In this document: positions 42,612 through 51,768 of the stretch, piece after piece
How the letters are laid out: every line of letters begins with the position of its first letter
Numbering within the stretch: position 1 is the stretch's first letter
NCBI RefSeq assembly: GCF_030386795.1
Contig: NZ_JANUQM010000005.1
Coordinates: 186,001 to 250,000, forward strand
Origin: Streptomyces sp. S.PNR 29
GTDB lineage: Bacteria > Actinomycetota > Actinomycetes > Streptomycetales > Streptomycetaceae
DNA length: 64,000 bases
Direction: 5' to 3'
The notes under the pieces: model-generated
Databases searched by the model: none
What the model saw: only the letters and a program-made list of their open reading frames with translations
Told to the model about the DNA's origin: nothing
Made by a program: the position numbers and the translations under genes

Positions 42612-44006
42612 ATGAAGGATGTCGCGTCGATACCACAGCGGACGTGGACAGTGGGTACTGCGCCGGGCATATTCCCACCGATCAGCCACGGTATCGCCTT
42701 GTTCCGCCGGCCGCTGGCCTTTCTGAATTCTTTGCCTGCCCGGGGAGATCTGGTCGAAATTCGCCTGGGGCCACAGCACGCCTGGATGGTGTGTCACCCG
42801 GAACTGGTCCACCAGGTACTCACCGACACCCGCACTTTCGACAAAGGGGGACCGCAGTACGACAGGCTCCGTTCGGTGATGGGCGACGGCGTCGTCACGT
42901 GTCGTCACGGGGAACACCGGCGCCGGCGCAGCCTGCTGCAACCCAGCTTCCGCCCGTCCCGCGCCGCCGCGAGTACGGGTCTGATGGCCGAGGAGGCCCG
43001 GGCGGCGTGCCGCGACTGGCGGCCGGGGCGGAAGGTCGACATCGCCGGGGCGATGGTGACCCTGTCGACGCAGGTGGCGAGCCGGCTCCTGTTCTCCGAC
43101 TCACTCGACGCCGCGAAGGTCGCCGAGCTGCGGGACTGTCTCACCGTCGTCGCCCGTGGCCTGTTCGTCCGTACGGTCGTGCCGGTCGACGCCCTGTTCC
43201 GTGTCCCCACACCCGGCAACCGGCGCTATCTGCGGGCGGTCGACGGTCTGCACGCGATCATCGACTCGGCCGTCGCCGAGCGCCGGCGGGGCGTTGCGCG
43301 CGACGACCTGCTGGGGGTGCTGCTGGAGGCGGCGCGCGGCGACGGCGGCGCGGCGGCGATCAGCGAGCAGGAGATCCACGACCAGCTCATCACGATCCTG
43401 CTCACCGGAGTCGATCCCACCGCGCTGTGTCTCACCTCGGCGTTCAGTCTCCTCGCGCAGCATCCGGACGTGGAGCGCCGTCTGCACGCGGAGGTCGACA
43501 CGGTTCTCGACGGACGGCTGCCCGGCCCCGACGACGTGCCGCGCCTCGTCCACACCGGCCGCGTCATCACCGAGACGCTGCGTCACTCCCCGCCCGGCTG
43601 GCTCTTCACCCGCATCACCACCCAGGAGACCGAGCTCGCCGGGCACCGCCTCCCCCGGGGGACCACCGTGCTGTACAGCCCTTATCTCCTGCACCACGAT
43701 CCCGCGTCGTTTCCCGACCCGGACCTGTTCCTTCCCGACCGCTGGCTGCCGGAACGGGCCGCCGCCGTGCCGGCTGGCGCCTGGTTGCCGTTCGCCGCGG
43801 GCAGGCGCACCTGCCTGGGCAACGCCGTCGCCCGGCAGGAGGCCGTGGTCGCCCTGGCGACCATCGCCGGCCGCTGGCGCCTGCGCCATCCGGCCGGACC
43901 GGTCGCACCGCCGCGTCCCGCGGCGACGCTGGGGCACAGGGCGCTGACGATGATCTGCGAGCCGCGTTCGCACGGGGGAGGTGACAACGGTGTCACAAAC
44001 ACATGA
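42612..44006 (+). CDS. Cytochrome P450
   Basis: Soluble haem-thiolate monooxygenase of 464 residues, predicted to oxidise the product of the overlapping terpene synthase. The haem loop FAAGRRTCLGNAVA carries the Cys ligand near residue 401. The K-helix ExxR is ITETLRHSPPGWLF. The I-helix reads ILLTGVDPTALCL, where the usual AGxET acid-threonine pair becomes GVDPT. ATG 42612 follows AGGGGG by about seven bases. The 3' end overlaps the terpene synthase start by 17 bases, which indicates translational coupling. Upstream, an inverted repeat AGTCGGG-N19-CCCGACT lies at 42548-42580 and could be an operator. No ferredoxin gene is adjacent; the FprA-like reductase at 6-1349 is a distant candidate partner. 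Confidence 0.92.
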   Translation: MKDVASIPQRTWTVGTAPGIFPPISHGIALFRRPLAFLNSLPARGDLVEIRLGPQHAWMVCHPELVHQVLTDTRTFDKGGPQYDRLRSVMGDGVVTCRHGEHRRRRSLLQPSFRPSRAAASTGLMAEEARAACRDWRPGRKVDIAGAMVTLSTQVASRLLFSDSLDAAKVAELRDCLTVVARGLFVRTVVPVDALFRVPTPGNRRYLRAVDGLHAIIDSAVAERRRGVARDDLLGVLLEAARGDGGAAAISEQEIHDQLITILLTGVDPTALCLTSAFSLLAQHPDVERRLHAEVDTVLDGRLPGPDDVPRLVHTGRVITETLRHSPPGWLFTRITTQETELAGHRLPRGTTVLYSPYLLHHDPASFPDPDLFLPDRWLPERAAAVPAGAWLPFAAGRRTCLGNAVARQEAVVALATIAGRWRLRHPAGPVAPPRPAATLGHRALTMICEPRSHGGGDNGVTNT

Positions 44007-44994
44007 GGACGCCGCGGTCATGAGGCGGGACGACACTCCGGCCGCCAGTCTGAAGGACCTGATCGACGCCCACCTCTACATGCCCTTCCCCTTCCTGCGC
44101 AATCGCCACGAACGCGAAGCGGAGGCGGGCGTCGAGGCATGGCTGCGTACCTGGGGCCTGACCGACGAACCAGAGGTGGCGGCGATGATCGCCTACACCC
44201 GCCCCGCCGAGCTCGCGTCCTGCATCAGCCCGACCGTGGATCCCGGCCTCCTCCAGATCGTGGCCAACCAGGTCGCCTATCAGTTCGTCTTCGACGACCA
44301 GGCGGAGGAGACGGGCCGGCTGGGTCCCGGCCAGCTGTTGCCCATGTTGTGCGAGAGCATCGGAATTCTGCGGGACGACCGCCCGCCCAGTACTCCCCTC
44401 GGTGCGGCCCTGACCGATCTCTACCGTCAGGTTCAGCTGCGGTGCACACCCGCACAGGCGGCCCGATGGGCCTGGCAGAGCCGCGAGTACGTGCACGGTC
44501 TGCTGTACGAGGCGGTGGCCCAGAGTCACTCCGTCCCCGTACGGATGGAGCTGTGCTGTTCGATACGGGCCCTCATAGCGGGCGTCGAGCCCTTCTACCC
44601 GCTGTGCGAGGCCGCGCAGCCGGGCGAGCTGGCCGCCGAGGAGCTCCATCACCCGGTGATGCGCCGCCTCGGGCGGCTGTCCGCCGACGCGGCGGTGTGG
44701 ATTCCCGACCTGTTCTCCGCGGTGAAGGAGCAGCGCGCGGGCGGACTGATCAACCTCGCCCTCGCCCACCAGCGCGCCCACCACTGCTCTCTGCCCGAGG
44801 CCGTGATGCTGGCCATCGGGCGGATCAACCGTACGATCCGCGAGTTCGAGGAACTCTACGAAGAGTTCAAACCGGAGTTGAGTCCCGCCGGCGTCGGCTA
44901 CGTGGAAGGCATGATCGGCTGGATCCGCGGGTGCTACCACTGGTCCCGCACCGTGCCCCGCTACGCGGACGCGGCGGCTCCCGCCCTGCCGTGA
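43990..44994 (+). CDS. Class I terpene synthase with atypical NSE triad
   Basis: Bacterial sesquiterpene-type cyclase of 334 residues. The aspartate-rich motif is FVFDDQAEE (residues 100-107). The pyrophosphate sensor is Arg193 (SIRALIAGVEP). The C-terminal WSRTVPRY supplies the Arg-Tyr pair. Exactly 46 residues after Arg193, where families keep the first Asn of NDxxSxxxE, the sequence reads PDLFSAVKE, with Pro239 in place of Asn and Ser243 and Glu247 kept. The codon CCC is at 44704-44706. The GTG start 43990 has GGGGGAGG eight bases upstream; GTG 43981 abuts that site and is rejected. It is coupled to the P450 gene. Product is unknown; the substitution makes catalysis uncertain or unusual. 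Confidence 0.88.
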   Translation: MSQTHEDAAVMRRDDTPAASLKDLIDAHLYMPFPFLRNRHEREAEAGVEAWLRTWGLTDEPEVAAMIAYTRPAELASCISPTVDPGLLQIVANQVAYQFVFDDQAEETGRLGPGQLLPMLCESIGILRDDRPPSTPLGAALTDLYRQVQLRCTPAQAARWAWQSREYVHGLLYEAVAQSHSVPVRMELCCSIRALIAGVEPFYPLCEAAQPGELAAEELHHPVMRRLGRLSADAAVWIPDLFSAVKEQRAGGLINLALAHQRAHHCSLPEAVMLAIGRINRTIREFEELYEEFKPELSPAGVGYVEGMIGWIRGCYHWSRTVPRYADAAAPALP

Positions 44995-45176
44995 GAACAG
45001 GGGGCGCCCGGAATCCGACTCGGGCAGGAATACCCGACGGGCAGGCACCCAAACCGTTGCGGCGGACAATTCACCCGTCCTGTCCTCCTCGTTCGGCACA
45101 GCGTTCTTGAGCATGCACGAGGCGCGTACGCTCGGCGCTGCCCTGCGAGGACCAGTGACGGGAAGTGGTAGAGCTC

Positions 45177-48086
45177 ATGGCGCAAGAGTCGCGGCAACCG
45201 ATCACCGAGGCCCGGCCGTTGCTTGAGCGTCAAAGAGAACTCCAGGCACTGGACTCCGCGTTGTCGGCGCTCCGCGGCGCCGCCGACGGAGTACCGCGAA
45301 CGCGCCCCAACGGACTGCTCGCCTTCACCGGTCCGACCGGGCGGGGGAAGACGGCACTCGTGTCGGAAGCCCGCGCCCGCGCCGTGACACAGGGGTTCAC
45401 GGTGCTTTCGGGCAGGGGCGGAGAAAAGGAACAGGAGCTGGCGTTCCATGTGGTGCGCCAGCTCGTCCAGCCCACCCTGGCCGTCATGGACGAGGCGGGA
45501 CGCCGGGACTTCCTCGGTAGCTGGTACGGCATCGTCTGCGCCGCGCTCGGTCTGGAAGCGACGGGCACCGCCCATGTACCGGACCCGATCGGGGTGCGCG
45601 ACGGTCTCGACTGGGTGATGACGCGCCTGACGGTGATGAAGGCGCCCGTCGTCATGCTCCTGGACGATCTGCACTGGGCCGATGCCGAGTCCCTCGCCTG
45701 GCTCACCTCCTTCGCCCCGCGTGCGGTGGACCTGCCGTTGCTGATCGTCGCCGCCTACCGGCCCGGCGAACTCCCGCCCGAGGCGGACGCTTTCGGCGCA
45801 CTCGTCGCGGATCACGGCGACCGCCCCTACTCTCTCGCGCCCCTCAGCCGCGCCGGGGTGGCCCGGATCGTCCGGGACGAAGTGGGAGAGGGGGCCGAGG
45901 ACGAGTTCTGCGAGGAGTGCTGGACGGTCACGGGCGGGAGCCCGTTCGAGGCGGTCGAGCTCGCCATCAGACTCGGCGAACGGAACTTGAAGGGCGCCCA
46001 GGAGGATTTGCCGGCGATGCGGGACCTCGCCGCGGCGGTCAAGGGTCCCGGACTGATCGAGAGCCTCCAGCGGCTCGGCACGACCACCGTCCGCTTCGCG
46101 CATGCCGCGGCCGTACTGGGTGCGCCCGTCTCACCGGATCTCGCCGCCACCATCGCGGTGGTCGGCAGCGAGGCGGCCGCCGAGGCGATCGAGAGGCTGC
46201 GTGCCGCGCGGATCCTGACGGACGGCCATGAGGCCGGACGGGGCCTGGAGTTCGTCCATCCGCTGATCGCGACGACCATCTACCGGTCCATCCCTTCGGG
46301 CCTCCGGGTGGGTCTGCACAACAGCGCGGCGGAGGCCCTCCGCGCGGCGGGGGGCAGTCCCACCGCCGCCGCACGGCACCTGCTGGAGGTTCCCTGCGAG
46401 GGCAAGCCCGAGGCAGTCCGGTGCCTGCGGGAGGCCGCCCGTGAGTATCTGCGTGCCGGTGCCCCCGAGGCTGCCCGGCGCGCCCTGACCCGAGCGCTGC
46501 AGGAACCGCCTCTTCCGGAGGACCGGGCCGCGCTCCTCCACGAACTCGCCTGCTCGACCTTTCTCATCGAGCCGAGGGCCACGGTCAGGCACCTGAGGGA
46601 GGCGCTGGCGGAGCCGCGCATCGACCCCGATCTGCGGGCCTCCATCGTCTACCGGCTGACCCAGGCACTGGCCCACACCGACCGGATCGCCGAGGCCGCG
46701 GAGGTGTCCGCCGACGAGGCGCGGCAGGCCGCCCATCCCCGCATCCGCCTGCGGATGCAGGCGGACCACTTCAGCTGGAGCTCGGCTCGCGCCGACGAAC
46801 CCGACTCCTCCGCCCGGTCGCGCAGGCTGGCGCGGCTGGCCGAGCGGCTGACGGGCCGCGGCCTCGAGGAGCGGTCCGTCCTGGGACTGCGGGCCTGGGA
46901 CGCCATGCTGCGCGGGGAGCCGCACCACACCGTGCTGGCGTGTGCCGAGGGCGCCCTGCGCGGTGGGCTGAGCTGGACCGACGAGGACCGGGGCTTCGAG
47001 GTGCCCGTCTCGGTCGCCATGGTCTTCGCGTACTGCGACCAGCCCCGCCGGGCCGAGGAACTGTTCACCAAGGGCATCGCCGAATGCGGGAGCAAGGGCT
47101 GGCGCGGCTCCCACCTGGCCCTGGGGCAGACCCTCTTCGGCTACATCCGCTACCGGCGGGGAAGTCTGGCCGAAGCGGAGCAAATGGCACGAGAGGGACT
47201 GCGTATCGCCGAGAAGGTCGAAGGCGCCGTCCCCGCCCAGACGTTCGCCATCGGCATCCTCATCCAGAGCCTGCTGGCCCGCGGACGGACCGGCGCGGCG
47301 CGCCGGCTCGCCGACCAGTACCGGTACGGCCAGACGGTCCCGAACGCCGTCATCTACCCCGACCCCCGCACGGTGTACGCCGAGTTGCTCCTGGCGGAGG
47401 GCCGCCATCGCGACGCCGCATGTCTGCTGACGCAGGTCGGGCGCTGGCTGGACGGGCGTGACTGGCGCAACCCCGCCTGGTGTCCCTGGCAGTTGGACCT
47501 GGCGTACGCTGCCGCCCGTACCGAGCCGGGCCGGGCGGTCGGCCTCGCCCGGGACGCCGTCAAGCGGGCCCGGGACTTCGGTGCGGCGTCCGTGATCGGT
47601 CAGGCGCTGCACACCGAGGCGGAGGTGACCGGCGGGCCGTCGGCGCTCGGCCTGTACGCGGAGGCCGTCGAGCATCTGGAACAGTCCCCTGCCTCGTACG
47701 AGCTGGCACGGGCGCTGGTCGGGCACGGTGCCGCACTGAGCCGGAACGGCCGACTGCAGGAGGCCGCCGACCGGCTGTACCGAGGCCTGGAATGCGCGGT
47801 CCACTGCGGCGCCGAGGCGCTGGCGCTGCGCGCCAGGGACGAGCTCTCCTCGGCCGGGCTGCGTCCGTTGCCGCTGCGGTACGGGCAGACGGACACGCTG
47901 ACGGCGCACGAGCGCAGGGCCGCCGAGATGACGGCCCAGGGCGACCCGGTGTCGGTCGTGGCGAAGGAACTGCGTCTCAGGGAGCAGGGCGTGAGGCAGC
48001 TGCTGTCCTCCGTCTACCGCAAGATGGGCACCGACGCGTCCGGTCTCGCCCGAGCACTGGAGTCCTGTCCCCGGCCTCGGGTGTGA
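45177..48086 (+). CDS. Large ATP-binding LuxR-family regulator (LAL/MalT-like)
   Basis: Transcription regulator of 969 residues. An AAA/STAND ATPase domain comes first, with Walker A FTGPTGRGKTALV near residue 55 and Walker B VVMLLDDLHWAD near 160. A long helical TPR-like region follows (repeats such as RRAEELFTKGIAECG, SLAEAEQMAREGLRIAEK, GRLQEAADRLYRGLECA). A C-terminal LuxR-type helix-turn-helix ends it (LTAHERRAAEMTAQGDPVSV, LREQGVRQLLSSVYRKMG). ATG 45177 is used; GTG 45165 four codons earlier is possible. It lies 182 bases after the terpene synthase in the same direction and may be its pathway activator, although promoter sequence between them was not recognised. Confidence 0.87.
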   Translation: MAQESRQPITEARPLLERQRELQALDSALSALRGAADGVPRTRPNGLLAFTGPTGRGKTALVSEARARAVTQGFTVLSGRGGEKEQELAFHVVRQLVQPTLAVMDEAGRRDFLGSWYGIVCAALGLEATGTAHVPDPIGVRDGLDWVMTRLTVMKAPVVMLLDDLHWADAESLAWLTSFAPRAVDLPLLIVAAYRPGELPPEADAFGALVADHGDRPYSLAPLSRAGVARIVRDEVGEGAEDEFCEECWTVTGGSPFEAVELAIRLGERNLKGAQEDLPAMRDLAAAVKGPGLIESLQRLGTTTVRFAHAAAVLGAPVSPDLAATIAVVGSEAAAEAIERLRAARILTDGHEAGRGLEFVHPLIATTIYRSIPSGLRVGLHNSAAEALRAAGGSPTAAARHLLEVPCEGKPEAVRCLREAAREYLRAGAPEAARRALTRALQEPPLPEDRAALLHELACSTFLIEPRATVRHLREALAEPRIDPDLRASIVYRLTQALAHTDRIAEAAEVSADEARQAAHPRIRLRMQADHFSWSSARADEPDSSARSRRLARLAERLTGRGLEERSVLGLRAWDAMLRGEPHHTVLACAEGALRGGLSWTDEDRGFEVPVSVAMVFAYCDQPRRAEELFTKGIAECGSKGWRGSHLALGQTLFGYIRYRRGSLAEAEQMAREGLRIAEKVEGAVPAQTFAIGILIQSLLARGRTGAARRLADQYRYGQTVPNAVIYPDPRTVYAELLLAEGRHRDAACLLTQVGRWLDGRDWRNPAWCPWQLDLAYAAARTEPGRAVGLARDAVKRARDFGAASVIGQALHTEAEVTGGPSALGLYAEAVEHLEQSPASYELARALVGHGAALSRNGRLQEAADRLYRGLECAVHCGAEALALRARDELSSAGLRPLPLRYGQTDTLTAHERRAAEMTAQGDPVSVVAKELRLREQGVRQLLSSVYRKMGTDASGLARALESCPRPRV

Positions 48087-48551
48087 ACCGCGTGCGGTAG
48101 GGCGGGGCAGGCAGCCGGGCGGGCCGGGACACCGCCCGGTTCGTGCGGTGCGAGGAGTTTCGCAGGGTGAGGAAGACCGTCGCCCGGGTCGCCGGCCCGG
48201 CCCCCGGCTCGCCGGGCGCGTGGCGCGCGTCGGCCCGTGGCCGCCCCCGCACTCCCGGCCGGCACGATGGTCGCGGCCGCCGCCCAGGCGCGGCGACCAT
48301 GCCGAGCCACGAGTGCCGCCCGGGCCGCCCGAGGCCGCGTTCCCGGTGCCCGCGGCGTGCCGGCACACCGTCCGACAGGCGCGGGCACACCCCGGCGCGC
48401 CGGCCTCGCCCGCCGGGCACGCTCCCGGCGGAGCACCGCACGGGCGGAACCGCGGCCTGCTTGCTGCGCCACGTCGCCGACGGCATGGCTACGGGTGCCC
48501 CGAACACACCGCTCTGGACGAGCTGATCGGCCTACCTTAGGGTCAGCCGGA
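48087..48551. other. Intergenic region without a recognised gene
   Basis: No open frame here has family-like sequence or a ribosome site. An inverted repeat ATGGTCGC / GCGACCAT near 48269-48300 may be the regulator's terminator. The remainder is very GC-rich. Confidence 0.5.
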
Positions 48552-48566
48552 GCAAGCGCTTTCTAG
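48552..48566. promoter_or_regulatory. LacI-type operator before GH115
   Basis: GCAAGCGCTTTCTAG is the exact reverse complement of the operator at 5227-5241. It overlaps a possible -10 element TAGCAT (48564-48569), 46 bases before the next start codon region ends. A shared repressor is inferred. Confidence 0.6.
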
Positions 48567-48614
48567 CATGGTCATGCCATCCCTCCCTCGCTCAGCCGCG
48601 AAAGGAAGCGTCTC

Positions 48615-51593
48615 GTGCCGCACAGCGAACCCCGGGGACCGTCCCAGCCGTTGACCCGTAAGTCGTTCCTGCGGGGCATGGCGGCCGTCGGAGCGGCCCC
48701 GTTGCTCCCGGTGGCCCTTCCCGCGACCGCCGAGGCGGTGCCGTCGGGCCGGCCCGACTTCCCGCTGGTACAGGGCGGCACCGCGGTCGACGTGTTCGTG
48801 GACGCGGCCGACGACCCGGCCGTGATCCGCGCGGCCGGGGATCTCCAGGCGGACGTCGAACGGGTCGGCGGGGTCCGGCCCGGCCTGCGGCACACGCTGC
48901 CGGAGCGGGCCGCGCGGCTGATCCTGGTGGGCACCATCGGCGCGAGCCCCGTCATCGACCGGCTCGTCGCTCAGGGCCGTCTGGACGTCTCGCGGGTCAA
49001 GGGGCGCTGGGAGGCGTCGGTGACCCAGGTGGTGGACCGCCCGGTACCCGGCGTGGACCGCGCGCTGGTGATCGCGGGCAGCGACCGGCGCGGCACCGTC
49101 TACGGCGTCTACGACACCTCGGAGCGCATCGGAGTCTCCCCCTGGTACTGGTGGGCGGACGTGCCCGTGTTACGCCGCGACACCGTGACGGTGCCGACGC
49201 GCACCTTCAAGCGGTACGAGCCGTCGGTCCGCTACCGCGGCATCTTCATCAACGACGAGCAGAACCTCACCACGTGGTCCCACCGCACCCAGGAGCCGGA
49301 CAAGAACATCGGCCCCGAGACCTACAAGCGGATCTTCGAGCTGCTGCTCCGCCTGAAGGCCAACTACCTGTGGCCGGCCATGCACCCCTACTCCGACTTC
49401 TTCAACAAGCACCGCGAGAACCCCGAACTCGCCGACCGCTACGGCATCGTCGTCGGCTCCAGCCACCCGGAGGCACTGCTCCGCAACGGCGTCCACGAGT
49501 GGGCCCCCTGGGCGGAGGAGCACCGCGGCCCGGACGGCACCCTGCCGGTGTACGACTACACGGTCAGCCCCGTCGTCATCTCCGACTACTGGAGAGCCCG
49601 GGCGCACCAGAACGCCGGGTACGAGAGCAGCTGGACGCTCGGCATGCGCGGCCTGCACGACTCCGCGCTGGAGACCAGGTACGCCACGACGATTCCGGAG
49701 AAGGTCGCGGTGATGAACGACATCATCGCCGACCAGCGCCGGATCCTGGCCGAGGAGGTCGGCCCGGCGGCCGAGCCGCAGATCTTCATCCCGTACAAGG
49801 AGGTCCTGGAGCTGTACAACGCGGGCGTGAAGGTCCCCGACGACGTCACGCTGATCTGGCCGGACGACAACCACGGCAACATGCGTCAGCTCCCGAACGA
49901 CACAGAACGCGCGCGCTCCGGCGGCAACGGTATCTACTACCACCTCTCCTACTGGGGCCGCCCCAAGAGCTACCTGTGGCTGGACACCACCCAACTGGCC
50001 AAGGTGTGGCAGGAGTTGCGCCGGGTGTACGAGCACGGCGTCGACCGGATGTGGATCTTCAACGTCGGTGACATCAAGTCGATCGAGACCGGGCTGTCCT
50101 TCAGCATGGACATGGCCTGGGAGGTGGACCGGTGGGGCGCCGGGGAGGTCGAGGACTTCCTCGCGGAGTGGGCCGGGCGGCAGTTCGGGCACCGGCACGG
50201 CCGGGAGATCGCCGCGATCCGCACCGAGTACTACCGGCTCGCCGCCGAGCTGCGCCCGGAGTTCGTCGCCGGCGGACTGATCTCCACGGTCCACCACGGT
50301 GACGAGGCGGGACGACGGATGGGGGCGTACGACCGGCTGCTCCAGCGGGTCCGGACGCTGGGGGCGAAGCTGCCCGAGGCCTACCGGGACGCCTACTACG
50401 AGCTGGTCGAGTACCCGGTGCACGGCGCCTACTTGATGAACCTCAAGTACTACTGGGCGGATCGCAACGCCCTCGCGGTCCGGCAGGGGCGCGGCGCGGG
50501 GACGAACCGTTTCGCGGACCTGGCCGAGGCCGCCCACGCCGAGGAAGCGGCGATCACCAAGCGGTACAACACCCGGCTCGCGGGCGGCAAGTGGGACGGG
50601 ATCGTCAACCCGTACCCCTCACAGATCCCGAAGGCTCCGGGTCGCCCGAGCGTCACCAGGGTCGCCCGGCAGGAGAACTCGGGGCTGGGGGTGGCGGCCG
50701 AGGGCAACGAGACCGGAGCGGACCGGCCGCTGTCCTTCTCCTCCTGCACCCGTGACCGGCGCTTCGTGGACGTCTTCAACACCGGCTTCCTGCCGGTGGA
50801 CTGGACCGCCGAGGCCGGCCGTCCCTGGGTGCGGCTCAGCAGCGCGGGTGGCTCGCTGACCGAGCAGGTCCGGCTGTGGGTGGAGATCGACTGGGCGCGG
50901 GTCCCCGAGGGCACGCACGACACGACGGTCACCGTCAGCGGGGCCGGTCGGCGTATCGAGGTGCCGCTGCGGGTGCGCAACGACGGGGAGCGGGCGCGTC
51001 GGCGGGCCCGCGGCTTCGTCGAGGCCCATGGCTACGTGTCGATCGACGCCGTGCACGCCGACCAGCGGGTGGCGCGCTACGGCTGCCGCTGGCGGACCGT
51101 GCGCGGACTGGGGCGCCGTACGGCCGCGGTGGAGGCGGTGCCGTCGACGGCGGCCCCGATCACGGCGGACTTCGCCTCCAGGGCGCCGGAGCTGAGGTAC
51201 CGGGTCCGCTTCGTCACCACCGGCACCTTCCCCGTCACCGTCTTCCGTCTGCCCTCCCTCGACGAGCGCGGCCACCGCCGGATCGCCGTCGCCCTCGACG
51301 ACCAGCCGGTCACCGTCCTGTCGGGGCAGGCCGTCGCCACCGGCAACCGGGGCGACGCCTGGGCCCGCAACGTGGAGGACGGCATCGAGAAGCTGACGGG
51401 CACCGTGACCGTCGCCGAACCCGGCGAGCACGTCCTGCGGCTGTTCATGGCCGACCCCGCGATCGCCGTGGACCAGATCGTCATCGACACCGGCGGACTG
51501 CCCGCCACCTACCTCGCCCCGCCCGAGAGCTACCACCCGGTGTTCAACCCCGATCCCGCCACCGCGGCGGGACTGGACTCGGCGGACAGCTAG
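48615..51593 (+). CDS. Secreted GH115 alpha-glucuronidase-like hydrolase
   Basis: Glycoside hydrolase of 992 residues predicted to remove 4-O-methyl-glucuronic acid from xylan. The N-terminus PLTRKSFLRGMAAVGAAPLLP resembles a Tat-type signal (RK variant of the twin arginine) and is followed by AEA. The GH115 core (about residues 55-640) includes VYGVYDTSERIGVSPWYWWADVP, RYRGIFINDEQNLTTW, LLRLKANYLWPAMHPYSDFF and IWPDDNHGNMRQLPN, the family's most conserved stretches. A C-terminal beta-domain (FVEAHGYVSIDAVHADQ to the end) is also typical. GAAAGGAAG precedes the GTG start by eight bases. Its own TAG stop lies inside the left arm of the 62-bp palindrome. The shared operator 50 bases upstream ties it to pectinase control. 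Confidence 0.88.
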   Translation: MPHSEPRGPSQPLTRKSFLRGMAAVGAAPLLPVALPATAEAVPSGRPDFPLVQGGTAVDVFVDAADDPAVIRAAGDLQADVERVGGVRPGLRHTLPERAARLILVGTIGASPVIDRLVAQGRLDVSRVKGRWEASVTQVVDRPVPGVDRALVIAGSDRRGTVYGVYDTSERIGVSPWYWWADVPVLRRDTVTVPTRTFKRYEPSVRYRGIFINDEQNLTTWSHRTQEPDKNIGPETYKRIFELLLRLKANYLWPAMHPYSDFFNKHRENPELADRYGIVVGSSHPEALLRNGVHEWAPWAEEHRGPDGTLPVYDYTVSPVVISDYWRARAHQNAGYESSWTLGMRGLHDSALETRYATTIPEKVAVMNDIIADQRRILAEEVGPAAEPQIFIPYKEVLELYNAGVKVPDDVTLIWPDDNHGNMRQLPNDTERARSGGNGIYYHLSYWGRPKSYLWLDTTQLAKVWQELRRVYEHGVDRMWIFNVGDIKSIETGLSFSMDMAWEVDRWGAGEVEDFLAEWAGRQFGHRHGREIAAIRTEYYRLAAELRPEFVAGGLISTVHHGDEAGRRMGAYDRLLQRVRTLGAKLPEAYRDAYYELVEYPVHGAYLMNLKYYWADRNALAVRQGRGAGTNRFADLAEAAHAEEAAITKRYNTRLAGGKWDGIVNPYPSQIPKAPGRPSVTRVARQENSGLGVAAEGNETGADRPLSFSSCTRDRRFVDVFNTGFLPVDWTAEAGRPWVRLSSAGGSLTEQVRLWVEIDWARVPEGTHDTTVTVSGAGRRIEVPLRVRNDGERARRRARGFVEAHGYVSIDAVHADQRVARYGCRWRTVRGLGRRTAAVEAVPSTAAPITADFASRAPELRYRVRFVTTGTFPVTVFRLPSLDERGHRRIAVALDDQPVTVLSGQAVATGNRGDAWARNVEDGIEKLTGTVTVAEPGEHVLRLFMADPAIAVDQIVIDTGGLPATYLAPPESYHPVFNPDPATAAGLDSADS

Positions 51594-51651
51594 GCCCTGT
51601 CGTTTGGATCACCCCGGCGTCGCGGGGTCTGATCCAAACGACAGCGCCTAG
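51590..51651. repeat. 62-bp palindromic element (MITE-like or IS-end remnant)
   Basis: Twenty-two-base arms CTAGGCCCTGTCGTTTGGATCA (shown in two parts: CTAGGCCCTGT and CGTTTGGATCA) and their complement match at 21 positions. They flank a GC-rich core CCCCGGCGTCGCGGGG. The left arm contains the GH115 stop codon. The CTGTCGTTTGGATC sequence resembles ends of Streptomyces insertion elements, judged from memory. It may also terminate transcription. Confidence 0.6.
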
Positions 51652-51768
51652 GGCTCCGTCCGCAACGTCGCGCCTGCCCCGCGACACCCGGCACGCTCCC
51701 CCGGGCGAACGGCGCGACTTCGCGGACACCCCCAGGACCGGGCGCGGGCGGCGTGGCGGGCGGGACGT

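Noticed and set aside
48529..48548. Iron-box-like CCTACCTTAGGGTCAGCC before GH115
   Set aside because: Too many mismatches to the DmdR/IdeR palindrome, and the downstream gene has no iron-related role.
48143..48566. Small genes in the gap before GH115
   Set aside because: Open frames are Arg/Pro/Ala-rich shadows on both strands without ribosome sites.
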